Source: Silene conica
Lineage: Eukaryota; Streptophyta; Magnoliopsida; Caryophyllales; Caryophyllaceae
Length of the DNA: 64,000 nt
Direction of reading: 5' to 3'
NCBI GenBank assembly: GCA_029255685.2
Contig: CM055317.2
Coordinates: 22,452,501 to 22,516,500, forward strand
Of the stretch, positions 43,941 to 55,777 are shown one piece after another. The notes under the pieces were generated by a model. The model ran no database searches and was not told the origin of the DNA. It saw only the letters and a list, made by a program, of their open reading frames with translations. Each line of letters opens with the position of its first letter. The stretch's first letter is position 1. Both the position numbers and the translations under genes were made by a program.

Positions 43941-46680
43941 CACTTCCCGGGTCGCCACTTTTGGGTCGACGACGAGGCTACATCTTCTACTTATCTCGTT
44001 TTCTTGCTTCTCAACGATACTACCGTTTCCCTTCGCTATCTTTCATTTTCGTCACCGTCGTAGGGTTCCTTTTCTGTGTAGTGTTTTTGCTTGTTTGTTT
44101 CTCATCATGGATGGGCTATCCATGGTCCGATTGTTGTTCGCTTCTCCGTTATTTTTACTGTTTGGTTTGGTCTATTTGTTGTGTGTGACGTTGTTTGGTC
44201 TATTTGTTGTGCGTGACGTTGGGTGTGACAGTGAGGTGATGTTTTGTTTCTTAGTCTTCCTATTTGTTGGGTGGTTGAAAGTGACAGTGAGGTGATGTTT
44301 TGTTTCTTAGTCTTCCTATTTGTTGGGTGGTTGAAAGTCCTAACATAATTCTTCAAAATGTTCTTGATTTTTGTTAACGGTGAAGGATTGAATCATGAAG
44401 ATGGCTCGGTTGCATTTGTATTTTATTTCTAGTGATTCTCTTATTGTGTAATGAGAACTTTAGAATTTTAGGATTAGTTTACTACTATAACTCATTTTGG
44501 TATACATCATCTCCACAATTTTAGCATTTGACTATTGATTTTGAAAAATCACCACAATTAAAAGAATCAAATTAATTTTAAAAAAGTAATATCCTAGCTA
44601 AACGGTGAATATTCCAAATGGAATATTGTAATCTAATTCAATATGTCAGATTTGCTTTTTTATTTCAATAGTTAACTGTGTTTTTTCTCTTTTCAATTAC
44701 TCTAATATATTGATACGTCATACTAAAATGAAAATTTGTGATGCAATGTCAGCTTTTTGGCTTTTGCATTAGAGAAGTATATGATAGTTGTGCAAAAATC
44801 AAATGTGTAGTTGAATATGAATGAAATAAGTACTGTTTAACTTAGAATAATCCATAATGTTAACCCATATTCTCCTAATTTATTAGTCATTTATAGCCTC
44901 ATATAACAGGTAAACTAACCACCGACCGGTCAACAATCCTCAGCCCATTACTCTGTCTTCCTCGTCACCATGTGGCAGTTGCCACTTCTTCATACTCTAT
45001 TAACACACTAATAATTAATATACACTACCATTAACAACGCATAAGTACCACCAGAACACATAAAAATATAAACACCTATCCAGATGTTACATTCTTAGTT
45101 ATAATTCATCCAAATAAATATGAGAGAGTAAGAGAAAAAAACCCCCCAAAATTTCCCCAATTCTAAATCCCTAAATCGCATCTCCCTCGCCGGGGACTTC
45201 TCGGGTCACCTTTTTTGGGTCGCCGACGAGGCCACATCTTCTACTTATCTCGTTATTTTGCTTCTCAACGACACTATCGTTTCCCTTCGATGTCTTTCAG
45301 TTTCGTCACTGTTTTAAGGTTTCTTTTCTATGTAATGTTTTTGCTTGTTTGTTTCTCACTATGGATGGGCTATCCATTGTCTGATTGTTGTTCGCTTCTC
45401 CGTTCTTTTTACTGTTCGGTTTGGTTTGTTTGTTGTGCGTGACGTTGGGTGTGACAGTGATGTGTTGTTTTGTTTCTTAGTCTTCCTATTTGTTGGGTGG
45501 TTGAAAGCCATAACATAATTCTTAAAATTGTGCTTCATTTTTGTGAACGGTGAAGGATGGAGACATGGAGATGGCTCGGTTGCATTGTATTTTAGTTCTA
45601 GTGATTCTCTTATAGTGTTTTGAGAACATTAGAATTTTAGGATTAGTTTACTACTATAACTCATTTTAGTATACATAATCTCCACAATTTTAGCAATTGA
45701 CATATTGATTTTGAAAAATCTCCATAATTAAAAGAATCAAATTAATTTTAAAAAAGTAATATCCTAGCTAAACGGTGAATATTCTATTTTGAATATGGAA
45801 TATTCTAATCTAATTCAATATGTCAGAGTTGTTTTTTATTTCAATAGTTGACTGTGTTTTTCTCTTTTCAATTACTCTAATATAGCAATACGTCATACCA
45901 AAATGAAAATTTGTGATGCTATGTTAGCTTTTTGGCTTCTGCATTAGAGAAGTATATAATACTTGTGCAAAAAGCATATGTGTAGTTGGATATGAATGGA
46001 GGAAGTACTGTTTAACTTAGAATAATTCATGATATTAACCCATATTCTCGTAATTTACTATAGTAATTTTTAACCTCTTATAACAGGTAAACTAACCGCC
46101 GACCGGTCAACAGTCCTCAGCCCATTACTCTATCTTCCTCCTCACCTGTTGGCACTTGCCGCTTCTTCATACTTTATTAACAAACTAATAATTAATATAC
46201 ACTACCATTAATAACACATTAGTACCACCAGAACACATAAAAATATAAACACCTATCCAGATGATACATTTTCAGTTATAATTCATCCAAATAAACAAGA
46301 GAGAAAGAGAAAAATTCCTAAAAAATTTCCCAATTCCAAATCCCTAAATCACATCTCCCTTGCTGGCGACTTCTCGGGTCGCCTCTTTTGGGTCGCCGAC
46401 GAGGCTATATCTTCTACCCAACTTATTTTCTTGCTTCTCAACGTCGCTAACGTTTCCCTTCGCCGTCTTTCATTTTTGTCACTGTCTTAAGGTTTCTTTT
46501 ATGTGTAGTGTTTTTGCTGTTTGTTTCTCACCATGGATAGGCTATCCATGGTCTGATTGTTGTTCGCTTCCCAGTTCTTTTTACTATTCGGTTTGGTTTG
46601 TTTGTTGTGCATGATGTTGGGTGTGACAGCGAGGTGTTGTTTTGTTTCTTAGTGTTCATGTTTGTTGGCTAGTGATCTCT
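43941..46680 (+). repeat. Three tandem copies of a 1.2-kb promoter/leader-like unit
   Basis: The segment beginning CTTC(C/T)CGGGTCGCC and GACGAGGC(T/C) recurs at 43941, 45197 and 46371 (spacings about 1256 and 1174 bp). Each contains ATGGAT(G/A)GGCTATCCAT and TTCTTTTTACTGTTCGGTTTGGT. The intervening sequence is also shared: CGACCGGTCAACA, then TTATTAACA and a TATAAACACCTATCCAG box about 130 bp before copies 2 and 3. Copy 3 leads into a TPR-type reading frame, so the unit looks like a promoter plus 5' leader duplicated twice. The short frames inside copies do not look like genes. Confidence 0.7.
44225..44339. repeat. Tandem duplication of about 57 bp inside the first unit
   Basis: The stretch GTGACAGTGAGGTGATG... 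to ...GGGTGGTTGAAA occurs twice in a row. The other two units have one copy. Confidence 0.8.
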
Positions 46681-46704
46681 TTTTTTGTTCTCGGTTTGTG
46701 GGTA

Positions 46705-48240
46705 TGACACCACCTTCTGTATATGAAGAATTTCTTGATAACTTTGCTTGTGCCCATTTTAGTTATGGTTTTATGGATGATGATGAGAAAGAATGATAGG
46801 TCATTTTACGAAAATGAAGGGGTCATTTACTTTGGCCTTGTCTGAGGTGAGGGCGTTTAAAGACAAATGAAATGTTCTTTTTAAGCAAAATCATTTTGAT
46901 GAGGGTACTTCGTGTTATGATGAGGCTAGTAAACTTTTTGGTATGAGCATGGATAGTATTGAAAGTGAGGATATTCAACCGTTATCTAACCTTGCAATCT
47001 CCCTTAATTCTAATCTGGCGACTTGTGCCCTGAAACTTGAGGAATTCAGAGCTGCTTTGGATCCGTGTACCATGATTTTGGAATCATTTCCAAAAAAAGG
47101 TTAAGGCTCGTTTTTGTAGGGCAATGACATATTGACATATATGAAGTTGAATAGGTTTTTAAAAGCAAAAGTGGAAGCATTGGTGGAAGCACTTGGGGTA
47201 TAATCTAGAAATAAAGATGTTATGAGTGAATTAGAGGTGGTTAAAGGTCAACTCCTTATTAAGGCTAATGGTAAAAGAGTGTTGGAGGACGCTCCGTCTG
47301 ATGAGAGGGGTGTGAACATTAAGAAGCAAGTGCATACTTCAGAGATGGTTGAAGCTGAAAATAGTGGGAGGACTTATCAGAACTCGGGTTTGGAGATGAA
47401 TGGTCCTAACAATTCAAGTCTTCTCTAGAGTTTACAAAAACGGGGGATTTTTGGACAGGATTAATCAAAAGCTTCTTCAAGGTAATAAGGTAGTGTATTA
47501 TCACAAAAACGATCTGTCAACTATAACAGATCGGATTTGGCATATTGAGCCTATGGAGGAGGAAGAAAGTACAAGTCGGTTTTGTAATAAGAAGGATAAG
47601 AAGAAGAGAAAGAGACTTTTTAAACCCCGTGAACGTAAGATGTGGTTCAAAAGGATGAGATGTCTCTTTCTGCAGAAGGCATCACTATGGCAAATGATTG
47701 TGGTCTAAGAAAGTCCCATAGCTGTGATACTAGCTTGAGCAACTTCCTTTTGGAGACAATTTCTCCTCGCTCAGTGCTTAAACACCCCAAGAAAGTCCTT
47801 TAGTTGCTGAGCCTCTAGTTTTGAAGAATGATACACCTACCATCTCTACTTGTCCTTTAGCCGATCCTGAACTAAATGTTAACCATATTTTTTTGTTTTC
47901 AATCAGTCCTAAGAAGAGCAAGACTTCTTTATTTGGAAAACTTATGCGTGTCCCTACCTCATATATCCCTTGCAGGTTGAAGAGGATGAGAATTTCTACC
48001 TTCAAGAAAAATCATAGCCAAGGGGATAAATCTCCGAGACACAATTTATCTACTTTCTACAAGTAGATATCGCTCCAGTAAATATTTCCATCCTCGTGGC
48101 GTAAGTGTGTCTTGTTGTAAGTACTCCTCGGAACCTCAGTTGATAAAGAAGAGAAAAGAAATTTTCGCTCAGTTGGAGAGATCAGATCGTCCCCCAAGAG
48201 ACATATCATATGCGTCAGCCCCGTCAGTAGTTTAGTTTCT
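46705..48240 (+). pseudogene. Broken TPR-type protein gene behind the third unit
   Basis: A possible start at 46705 gives MTPPSVYEEFLDNFACAHFS and ends soon at a stop (about 46795). From about 46846, reading through a stop, the pattern NVLFKQNHFDEGTSCYDEAS, SLNSNLATCALKLEEF and RAALDPCTMILESF (46880-47085) fits tandem tetratricopeptide helices. After a frameshift MSELEVVKGQLLIKANGKRV follows (47222-47428), then FLDRINQKLLQGNKVVYYHK and a Lys-rich stretch (47400-47708). Several stops and at least two frame changes argue against function unless unseen introns remove them. The later parts match no family I know. Host gene or a retrocopy of one; TPR identity is inferred from the helix pattern. 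Confidence 0.5.
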
Positions 48241-50088
48241 TTTTCTTAAAACTTAACAAATAAGTCCGATCCGGAGGGTCGGGTGGGTATTATGTAAGAT
48301 TGAACGCTTTTTTTACTGCTGGAAAAAAATCTATCCATAATTTCATCCACCTAACTTAAATCTACCACTACCATCCTTTCGACACCCCAACAGAAGCAAC
48401 CATTATCACTGCTGCCACCACTTGTGCCAGACTTACGCCAAACTCTACAATTACCTCAAAATTACTCTCACTATTATCACCACTACCACCATATACACCC
48501 ACCACGACCATGGAACGATCGGGGAAGAATAAACCTTAAATTAAACATTCAACCTTCTAACAAATCCTAACATGTTAGCAATTGAAGATAAAACACAAAA
48601 ACCTCAAATAACCGTAATTGCCCAAATACACCTATCGATAATTCAAAGTCCTATAATCTAACCTATTTCTCAAATTCTAGGGGTTGATAAGGACCCGAAT
48701 TTTTTTTTTTCCAGTTAAGGACTCAACCTTTAACTTTTTACAGTTAATTAAAGGAGTTTAAAGTAGCGCCGTTAACTTCATATATTTATCCACCTAAAAT
48801 ATATTCTACATCTCATAAAAGAAACCATTGTAAAAGGAAAACCGAAATATGAAATCGTTCTCAATATGTTAGTCTTTCTTCATTAGGGCATTGTTGCACA
48901 GGCACCTAGTGGCTAATGCTTCACATTTTGTTCAATTTTCAAACACAATGAAGCTTTAAAAACGAATTTTGAACATTTGTGAATTTTTTCAAAATATCTT
49001 TATATGGTAGTACCAAAAACCACGGTTGCAATGGTCCAGGAGGACTGTTGCATGGGTTTGCAATTACTTATGTTTAAGAGAATATGTTTAACTACCTTGT
49101 TTACAACATTCATCCTAGACTTGGGATTTTCTTGACTTGCCTTCATCTTGATCATGTTATTCATTTGATTATTAGCATCCATCTTGATTATCACATTTTG
49201 ATCAACTAATGAGCATAATACCTTTGCTAATCAATTTCACTAAGAGGGAAATATTAGACAAGAAAGTAACTTGACATCATCAATCAAATGTGTTCTAAGA
49301 GTTTGGGTTAAAGAGTTGTTAGAGTTCGCGGTCCATGTACATGTAACACGAATAAAATAGGACTCGATAGGTTTGCCAAGTCTATCACGATCCCGCTTTA
49401 TCCAAAAATGGCCTTTTATGCTTCCAACCAACCTAGTGACAATTGAAGAATGCAATGATCTAATTGCCTATTTTAGGCTCTCAACCGTGAACCGTGACAA
49501 TTGAATTATTTAAAAAAATATATATAAATTTTCAGAAAGTCGGTTGGTAACCCCACCCCCAGGCCCCAGTGATTGCATATCTGCTAACCTACGGACACCA
49601 TTACCCCAATTAGTGTTTTTTGTAAATAAAATTGGCAGCACAACAACGTGCCTCTCTTTGCTCTTCGTATTGTTATTCATTGACTTTGAATACTAGATTA
49701 CATCAACTTTATTAACTTGAATAAACAATCTAAGGAGTATTTTGTTGATAAAGCTTGCACGCTTTCAAATCCTGATTAACAAAGTATTCATTAAGATATT
49801 CAAAACATTGATAAGCATGCACTAAACAGGGACATTTTTAAGACAATTCAAGATTGTTTACAACCACCAAAGTTATTCCAAAACAAAATATTATACTCTA
49901 TATCATTGTAGTACTCACTCCCAATTTCCGTTTACAGAGTCGGTGAAATGCAATAATTACATTTACCAAAATCAGCACTGGTAGCTTACTATTTACAGTA
50001 GCAAACTAAAACCCGAGATTTATGTGAATAAAGGCCATTTTACAGCACTAATTTTCAAGGTAAGAAAACAAGACATGCCCAAACTAAT
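48241..50088. other. Intergenic region between the TPR pseudogene and choline kinase
   Basis: AT-rich. CCACCA-rich stretch at 48400-48510. Small frames only, none with a recognisable domain. The end near 50088 is probably the choline kinase 3' UTR. Confidence 0.5.
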
Positions 50089-52715
50089 CTATGCAGTTTC
50101 AGCATCGTCAAGTGGTAGCAAAGATGGACCAAGGAGTTGACGCTTCCTTAGCCAGTACTGCTGGAACCTCTGCCTTGCATACTCCTTGTAATCGAAGTCG
50201 ATCTTATTCACATACGCCTGTAAAACCATGCCCCATCATGATGAGGTATTACAAGAAATAAAGGGTAAGTTTAACTAATCACAGATTAATTTGAAGTCGC
50301 TAACATGAAGGCGTCTTACCGAGATGATGCCCCAAAGTCCCCAAAAGAGATGGTTTGCAAGCGAGTACTTCTCAACAAGTTGCACAAACTCTTCCACTTC
50401 ACTCTCACTAGCTTCTTCTCCTGCGGTCCCATGTCAAATGGCAATGAATCACTGACTTCTTGAAAATGAAATATTAAAGTTGTATTCTTCTAGAATGAAT
50501 ATATACTTCGCTTTCTAAATCTCAATTCGTTATACTTCCTGTGTCAACTTTCCGTATTTTGCTTTATGGACTATGGAGTAAGTGAGTAACACTTTAATTT
50601 AACTGGCAAGAAATACTACTCCCTCCATTCATATCCACATCACACATTTCTGGTGATAGTATAGATGGGATGGGGGCACAGGAGTACTATGTCCTAAATT
50701 TTTATGTCCTCGTATTAATATTGATGACTGAAAACATGAAAATCGGTATGAAATATCTAATTTACAGTGAAATAAAAACACTAATTTCTGAATATGTGAG
50801 TACTGTGTGACTAAGACAAAAGAAGGTGACTGATTTGCTATCGTTTGGTTCATTATAGGAATCTCTTGTCAGTACGTTTTCAGCGGACGAATGACGTTCT
50901 TTTCATGTGTCACATCTTGCAAATGTCTAACATAGCTGCTCTAATAGTTTCTGGTCAGATGTCACAACTTGCAACTACCACCAACTTTGGAATTTATACC
51001 TTTTATGAAGTTTTAGGCCAATAATGTAGATTGCAGGAAACATAACAGCTTGTAAAAATTGCAACTCGCAGACAAACCTGATGAGCTCAGATAAGCATGG
51101 ATGAATTTTCCGCGCTCCTCCCGGTCTGGTACAACAAACAAATAAACATGTTAGATTCTGAAATGACAGTTACCATAACAAATTAAGTATTTGTGATGAG
51201 CAAGTCATAATAAACTAACCTGGGTATTTGCTGTAATCGAGTCTATGAGGCGTATCAGTATGATAATTGGCAGCCATCTCACAAAAGTGATTGGCAAGGT
51301 CATAAGCAACAGGGTTATAGCTTGAGTACTCATAGTCCTGCATAAAATTAACAAATCAGATCCAATTGGTCTGTGCATTAAACAAATCAAACCAGGAGAA
51401 GTTCAAGATTTTGCTTACAATAAGTGTGATTGATTTAGTTTCCTCATCCATCATTATGTTGCCATACTGAAGGTCATTATGGCAAAATCCGATCTCTTGA
51501 TCGTCTACTGTCAGCTCTTTTTCAATCTCCTGGATTTCGTCATCTAGACGGTCTAGTCCAAACACTTTGATGTCAGTTTCTGAACATAAGTTCTTCGCCT
51601 TCCTCAACCAACGCCTACATGTCAGGAAAATTGATAAGACAGTCAGGTGTTGCAGAAACTTAAAAGCTCAGCTGGTGCTCATTTTCTCAAGTAATCAATA
51701 CCTTAGTCTGCTCCACAAGACAGCCGTTTTTGCGCCAGGCATGTTAAGGCTGTGAAACTCCTTCATTTTCGATGCTATTAATACTGATATTTCTGGGTCA
51801 CGTAAATCTTCTGCTGATAATGTCTGATAGCCACACAAATTCCTTAGTCTTTTGAAAATCGGTTTCACATTAATATAACGTGAGTGAGATCATACCATTC
51901 TACTATAAAATCCGCCAATATACCCTTGCTAGTCTCGTGATATATTATCATCAGAATGCCTCATGATAACATTAGGACGAGAATGTCTAACGAAGGAAAT
52001 TTCTTAAGAGATTTTATTGGTTAACCAGCTACCATAATAAACATATTCTGTATCATCTAAATATACCATTTTGTTAGCATACTCTGATAAATCAGATCAT
52101 TGCAGTAGTAAAGATCAGTTGCATACGAAAAGATTACAGTTCTCTTCAAATAACTGAACGAAAAGAAAAATGACAGTTACATAAAACAGAGAAACAAGAA
52201 AGCTGTCCAACAGAAAACTGCTCAACAAGGCAAAATTTGAGCATTAATTCATACCCACATTCTAACCAAATTAGGTTTATTATTTAGTAATTTAGGATAT
52301 GTATCACAAAATGACAACTGGAAACAAGAAAGATTATGACTTATGAAGTGAAGAAGAGGTAACATACCCTGGCATGGATGAACTCCTCAACGCGACCATC
52401 AGGGAAGCGGCCAAGAAGGAGAGGACCTTGACCATGGTGTGATAAGCATTCAAAGGTTCGGATTTCATCTTCGCGGTTGAAAAATATGTCAACCCCATCA
52501 CCATATATTCTAACCAAAACTTTCCTATGAATATCAGTCTTTTCAGTAAGCCAAATTATTTGAAACACTTGATTAGTCATGGCTCCACTTAATGCCTTGA
52601 CTTGAATTTCAGTCGGATTTTCCACATCTTCCCAAGTCGATGCCAATGTTACCAGAATTTGCATCAATTCTTCCGGCAATGATCCGTTCAAGAACCCATT
52701 TGTCTTGATCGCCAT
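50089..52715 (-). CDS. Choline kinase, seven coding exons, 353 aa
   Basis: Phosphorylates choline with ATP, the first step of the CDP-choline route to phosphatidylcholine in the cytosol. Coding exons on the minus strand: 52715-52368, 51823-51702, 51614-51419, 51337-51220, 51125-51078, 50420-50320 and 50217-50089. All introns have GT/AG ends and phases agree, giving 354 codons including TAG. The N-terminal part has [10 protein letters not shown] (nucleotide-binding loop) and [20 protein letters not shown]. Exon 3 carries the kinase motif [15 protein letters not shown], with predicted catalytic Asp204. Exon 4 carries the choline-kinase motif [20 protein letters not shown]. Length and motifs match plant choline kinases. 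Ethanolamine kinase is the main alternative, but this pattern is the choline kinase one. Looks intact. Confidence 0.95.
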
Positions 52716-52840
52716 TTTGTTACAAGATTGAACTTTGCAGGACAGAAATCAGAAATGAGAAATGTTTGTTGGTGTTTTTGAATTCCGATTGAATGTTATG
52801 GTACCTTGACACAAAGGGAAACAAAATTCAAGAATTGGTA

Positions 52841-52850
52841 ATTTATATAG
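52841..52850 (-). promoter_or_regulatory. TATA box of choline kinase
   Basis: CTATATAAAT on the minus strand, 126 bp before the start codon and in a reasonable place for a short 5' UTR. The best TATA match near this gene. Confidence 0.55.
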
Positions 52851-53840
52851 AATTAAAAGTTACAGAATATTAGACCATATCAATATCAACTTGTATTGAC
52901 CAAAGAATAACTACTTTAGTGAGCCTAACTTTAGACTTGGTTCAATTGAACAAGTAAACTAGCCCTGTATATAATAACAATAACCAAAAGTCTGGCCCCA
53001 AAATGACACGATCATAACATGAATACTTTCTATATCAAAGACAGCGGCTACAGTTTTCCCGTGGTACAAAATAATACGAGTTGAACTAAACTAAACAGAA
53101 GTCAATTGAAAATAAGCAACTAAATGGATACACTAGGATCTGATTCTGTAGTGATGATTGACAAAAAAATAAATCAGAAAAATAGGCATCAACCAAAGTG
53201 GGGAGATGAATAATTTGACTAGAAAGAACCAAAACAAAACTTTATAACAACCACCATTGCTTTATCTTTCATTCTTTTTCAACCCAATTCTTTAATTATA
53301 CATTAAATTGAACAATAGAATTTACAGAACCCGCCATTTACAAGAACCCATTTGGAAAAAGATACAATCTTTTCAACTTTTTATTGTTCTAAAGATATTT
53401 AAATTAAAAAATCAATAAATTATGGTTTAAATTTCCCAAATTGAAAATATCCAAGATCAAAATAACCCAGAAATGAAATCAAGACTTCAAGAGTCTGAAA
53501 TTGGAAAGAAAATTAAAAAAAAATGTGTTATACACTAAATTATGGTTTACTTACCAATTAAGAAATTATTAATTGGAAGGATTCAGAAATGAAGAAAGTT
53601 AGTTGCATAAATGAGCGGGGATTTTGGGGGATAAGGCCAATTTATTAAGGGATTTTACGTGTGAATGTCCAGCGTGTTATACTATTATTTTTTGATTTTT
53701 ATTGTTTGCTGGTAATTTTAACATGTTACGTAACTGTCACACGCATTGAGTATTGAATCGCGAACAATACGAGTGACTGCTGAGTGCTGACCCACCAATT
53801 AGCGGTGGCCATTTGTCATCTAATACCCTCTTAAGTCTTG
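52851..53840. other. Upstream region of choline kinase
   Basis: About 1 kb of AT-rich DNA without a frame or repeat that I recognise. Distal promoter elements cannot be told from background. Confidence 0.5.
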
Positions 53841-54487
53841 CTCCCTCCATTCCAATCAATACTATACATTTGCTTTATTCACGTTTGCCAATACCCGTTT
53901 TCTTTTGTTAATATCTTTAGTTACGTATCGATACAAATTATAAAATTTTGATATTCGCAATATACTCTGTAAGACCATTTAAAAAAGATCTCACAAGACT
54001 ATCTTTAATGTTATATATTAGAAGTTGTGTCAAAGATTCAATCGATTTATGAATAGTGTTCAAAAAGTGAAATGTATAGAATTGATTGAAATGGAGGAAG
54101 GCCCTGTTCTTTTGGACTGAAACTTAACTGAACTGAACTGAACTGAACTTATAGGATCTGAACTGAACTGAACTGAACTTATAGGAACTGAACTGAACTT
54201 ATAGGAACTGAACTTAACTGAACTTATAGGAACTGAACTGAACTGAACTTATAGGAACTGAACTGAACTTATAGGAACTGAACTGAACTGAACTGAACTT
54301 ATAGGAACTGAACTGAACTTATAGGAACTGAACTGAACTTAACTTAACTTATAGGATCTGAACTTAACTTAACTTATAAGATCTAAACTGAGTAATAAAA
54401 TCCGAACTTAATTAACTTTATTTTAAATTAAGTTAACTATTATTATTGTTATTATTGTTGTTATTATTATTATTATTGTTATTATTA

Positions 54488-54518
<31 letters not shown>

Positions 54519-55177
54519 CCAATAGATGACATTGATAAAAAATTAGTCTAAAACACAAGGTAGTTTAAAATATTTTCAACTTTATATATAATGGTTTGTT
54601 CATAGTTCATACATTATACTACAATTACATGACGATAAAAATAATTCACTATTACAATTTTCTCTAGTCATTTATTTTCTCTAACAATGGTGATGAAGAA
54701 ATTGATTAATGGGAGAGTGGCAATTGGTGAGGGTGAGGGCGTCGTATGATGAATTGTTGTTTTTTGGCATTAATGAGGATGATAGTTTGACATTAATTAG
54801 AGAGTAAAAGACGGGTAAATTATTAATGAGTTGTTTTTTTTATAGATGACGTGTATCGAATAATAAAAGCGAAATGTTTGTATCGGTTGTTAAAAATAAT
54901 ACTCCGTATATAACTTTTCTTAATTGAGTTTATATGAACTGAACTTAACTGAACTGAACTGAACTTATAGGAACTGAACTGAACTTATAGGAACTGAACT
55001 GAACTGAACTGAACTTATAGGAACTGAACTGAACTGAACTTATAGGATCTGAACTGAACTGAACTTATAGGAACTGAACTGAACTTATAGGAACTGAACT
55101 GAACTGAACTGAACTTATAGGATCTGAAGTGAACTTAAATTAAGTGACTTGAAGTCCAAAAGAACAGGGCCGAAGTA
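53841..55177. mobile_element. MITE with CTCCCTCCATTCCAATCAAT ends, split by a TIR element
   Basis: The left end CTCCCTCCATTCCAATCAAT then ACTATACATTT is matched in inverse by AAATGTATAGAATTGATTGA then AATGGAGGAAG near 54070-54100. The last bases continue after the inserted element (GAAGTA at 55172). The MITE alone is about 265 bp. Stowaway-like. Confidence 0.7.
54100..55171. mobile_element. TIR element GGCCCTGTTCTTTTGGACT with GAACTGAACTTATAG arrays
   Basis: Perfect terminal inverted repeat GGCCCTGTTCTTTTGGACT and a 3-bp duplication GAA (54097-54099, 55172-55174). Both arms are arrays of GAACTGAACT and GAACTTATAGGAACT units (54130-54380, 54930-55130). The centre has an (ATT/GTT)n tract (54430-54520). 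No transposase. A 3-bp duplication and GGCCCTGTT start are compatible with PIF/Harbinger, but this is unproven. Sister of 38946-39939. Confidence 0.8.
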
Positions 55178-55212
55178 CTATATTATACTTCCTACCTTCA
55201 AATCCAAACTAC

Positions 55213-55643
55213 GGCTCCGTTTGGCAGCGCACTTCAGGTACCTGATTCGCCTGAAGTAACTTTTTCGCCAAAAGAATCAGGTAACTTATTTTTTTGGGAG
55301 TGTTTGGTAAGTAGCTTATTTGGTCAAATAAGCTACCTGAAATGAAATGCTACATAGGGTAACATTTTAAATTTCAGGTACATGATTCTTGGTTATATTA
55401 CATTTTTACCCTTCAATCTATAATATAGTAAATAATTATTATATCCTTTTACGTCATTTCACCAAAATAAGCTACCTTTTCAGTTAGTTTGCCAAACAGT
55501 TTTTTATATAATCAGTCAGCTTATCAGTTCATAATTTTCAGCTACCTTATCAGCTACTTTTTTAGGTTTCAGCTACCTTTTCAGTTTTCAGGTACCTTTT
55601 CAGGTTTCAGGTAGCTTTTCAGGTCATTTTACCAAACAGAGCC
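55213..55643. mobile_element. Harbinger/Tourist-like MITE
   Basis: Ends GGCTCCGTTTGGCAG and inverse GGCTCTGTTTGGTAA, flanked by TAC (55210-55212, 55644-55646). The body is made of TTCAGGTACCT/CAGCTACCTTT-like repeats. 431 bp, no frame. Confidence 0.75.
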
Positions 55644-55777
55644 TACCACTTCCAATTTTACACACTCTTCATAAGTAAACATTCGTGTTTATTCGTTTTT
55701 ATGTGAGATCTTGTTTGATTCGTTTTTACGACAACATTAACAATATCTAATTTTTTTAATCTTATCTATATAATTCC

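Noticed and set aside
50629-50853. Frame in an intron of choline kinase
   Set aside because: It lies in the long intron between exons 5 and 6 and begins in a partial MITE end (CTCCCTCCATTCATATCC); no coding support.
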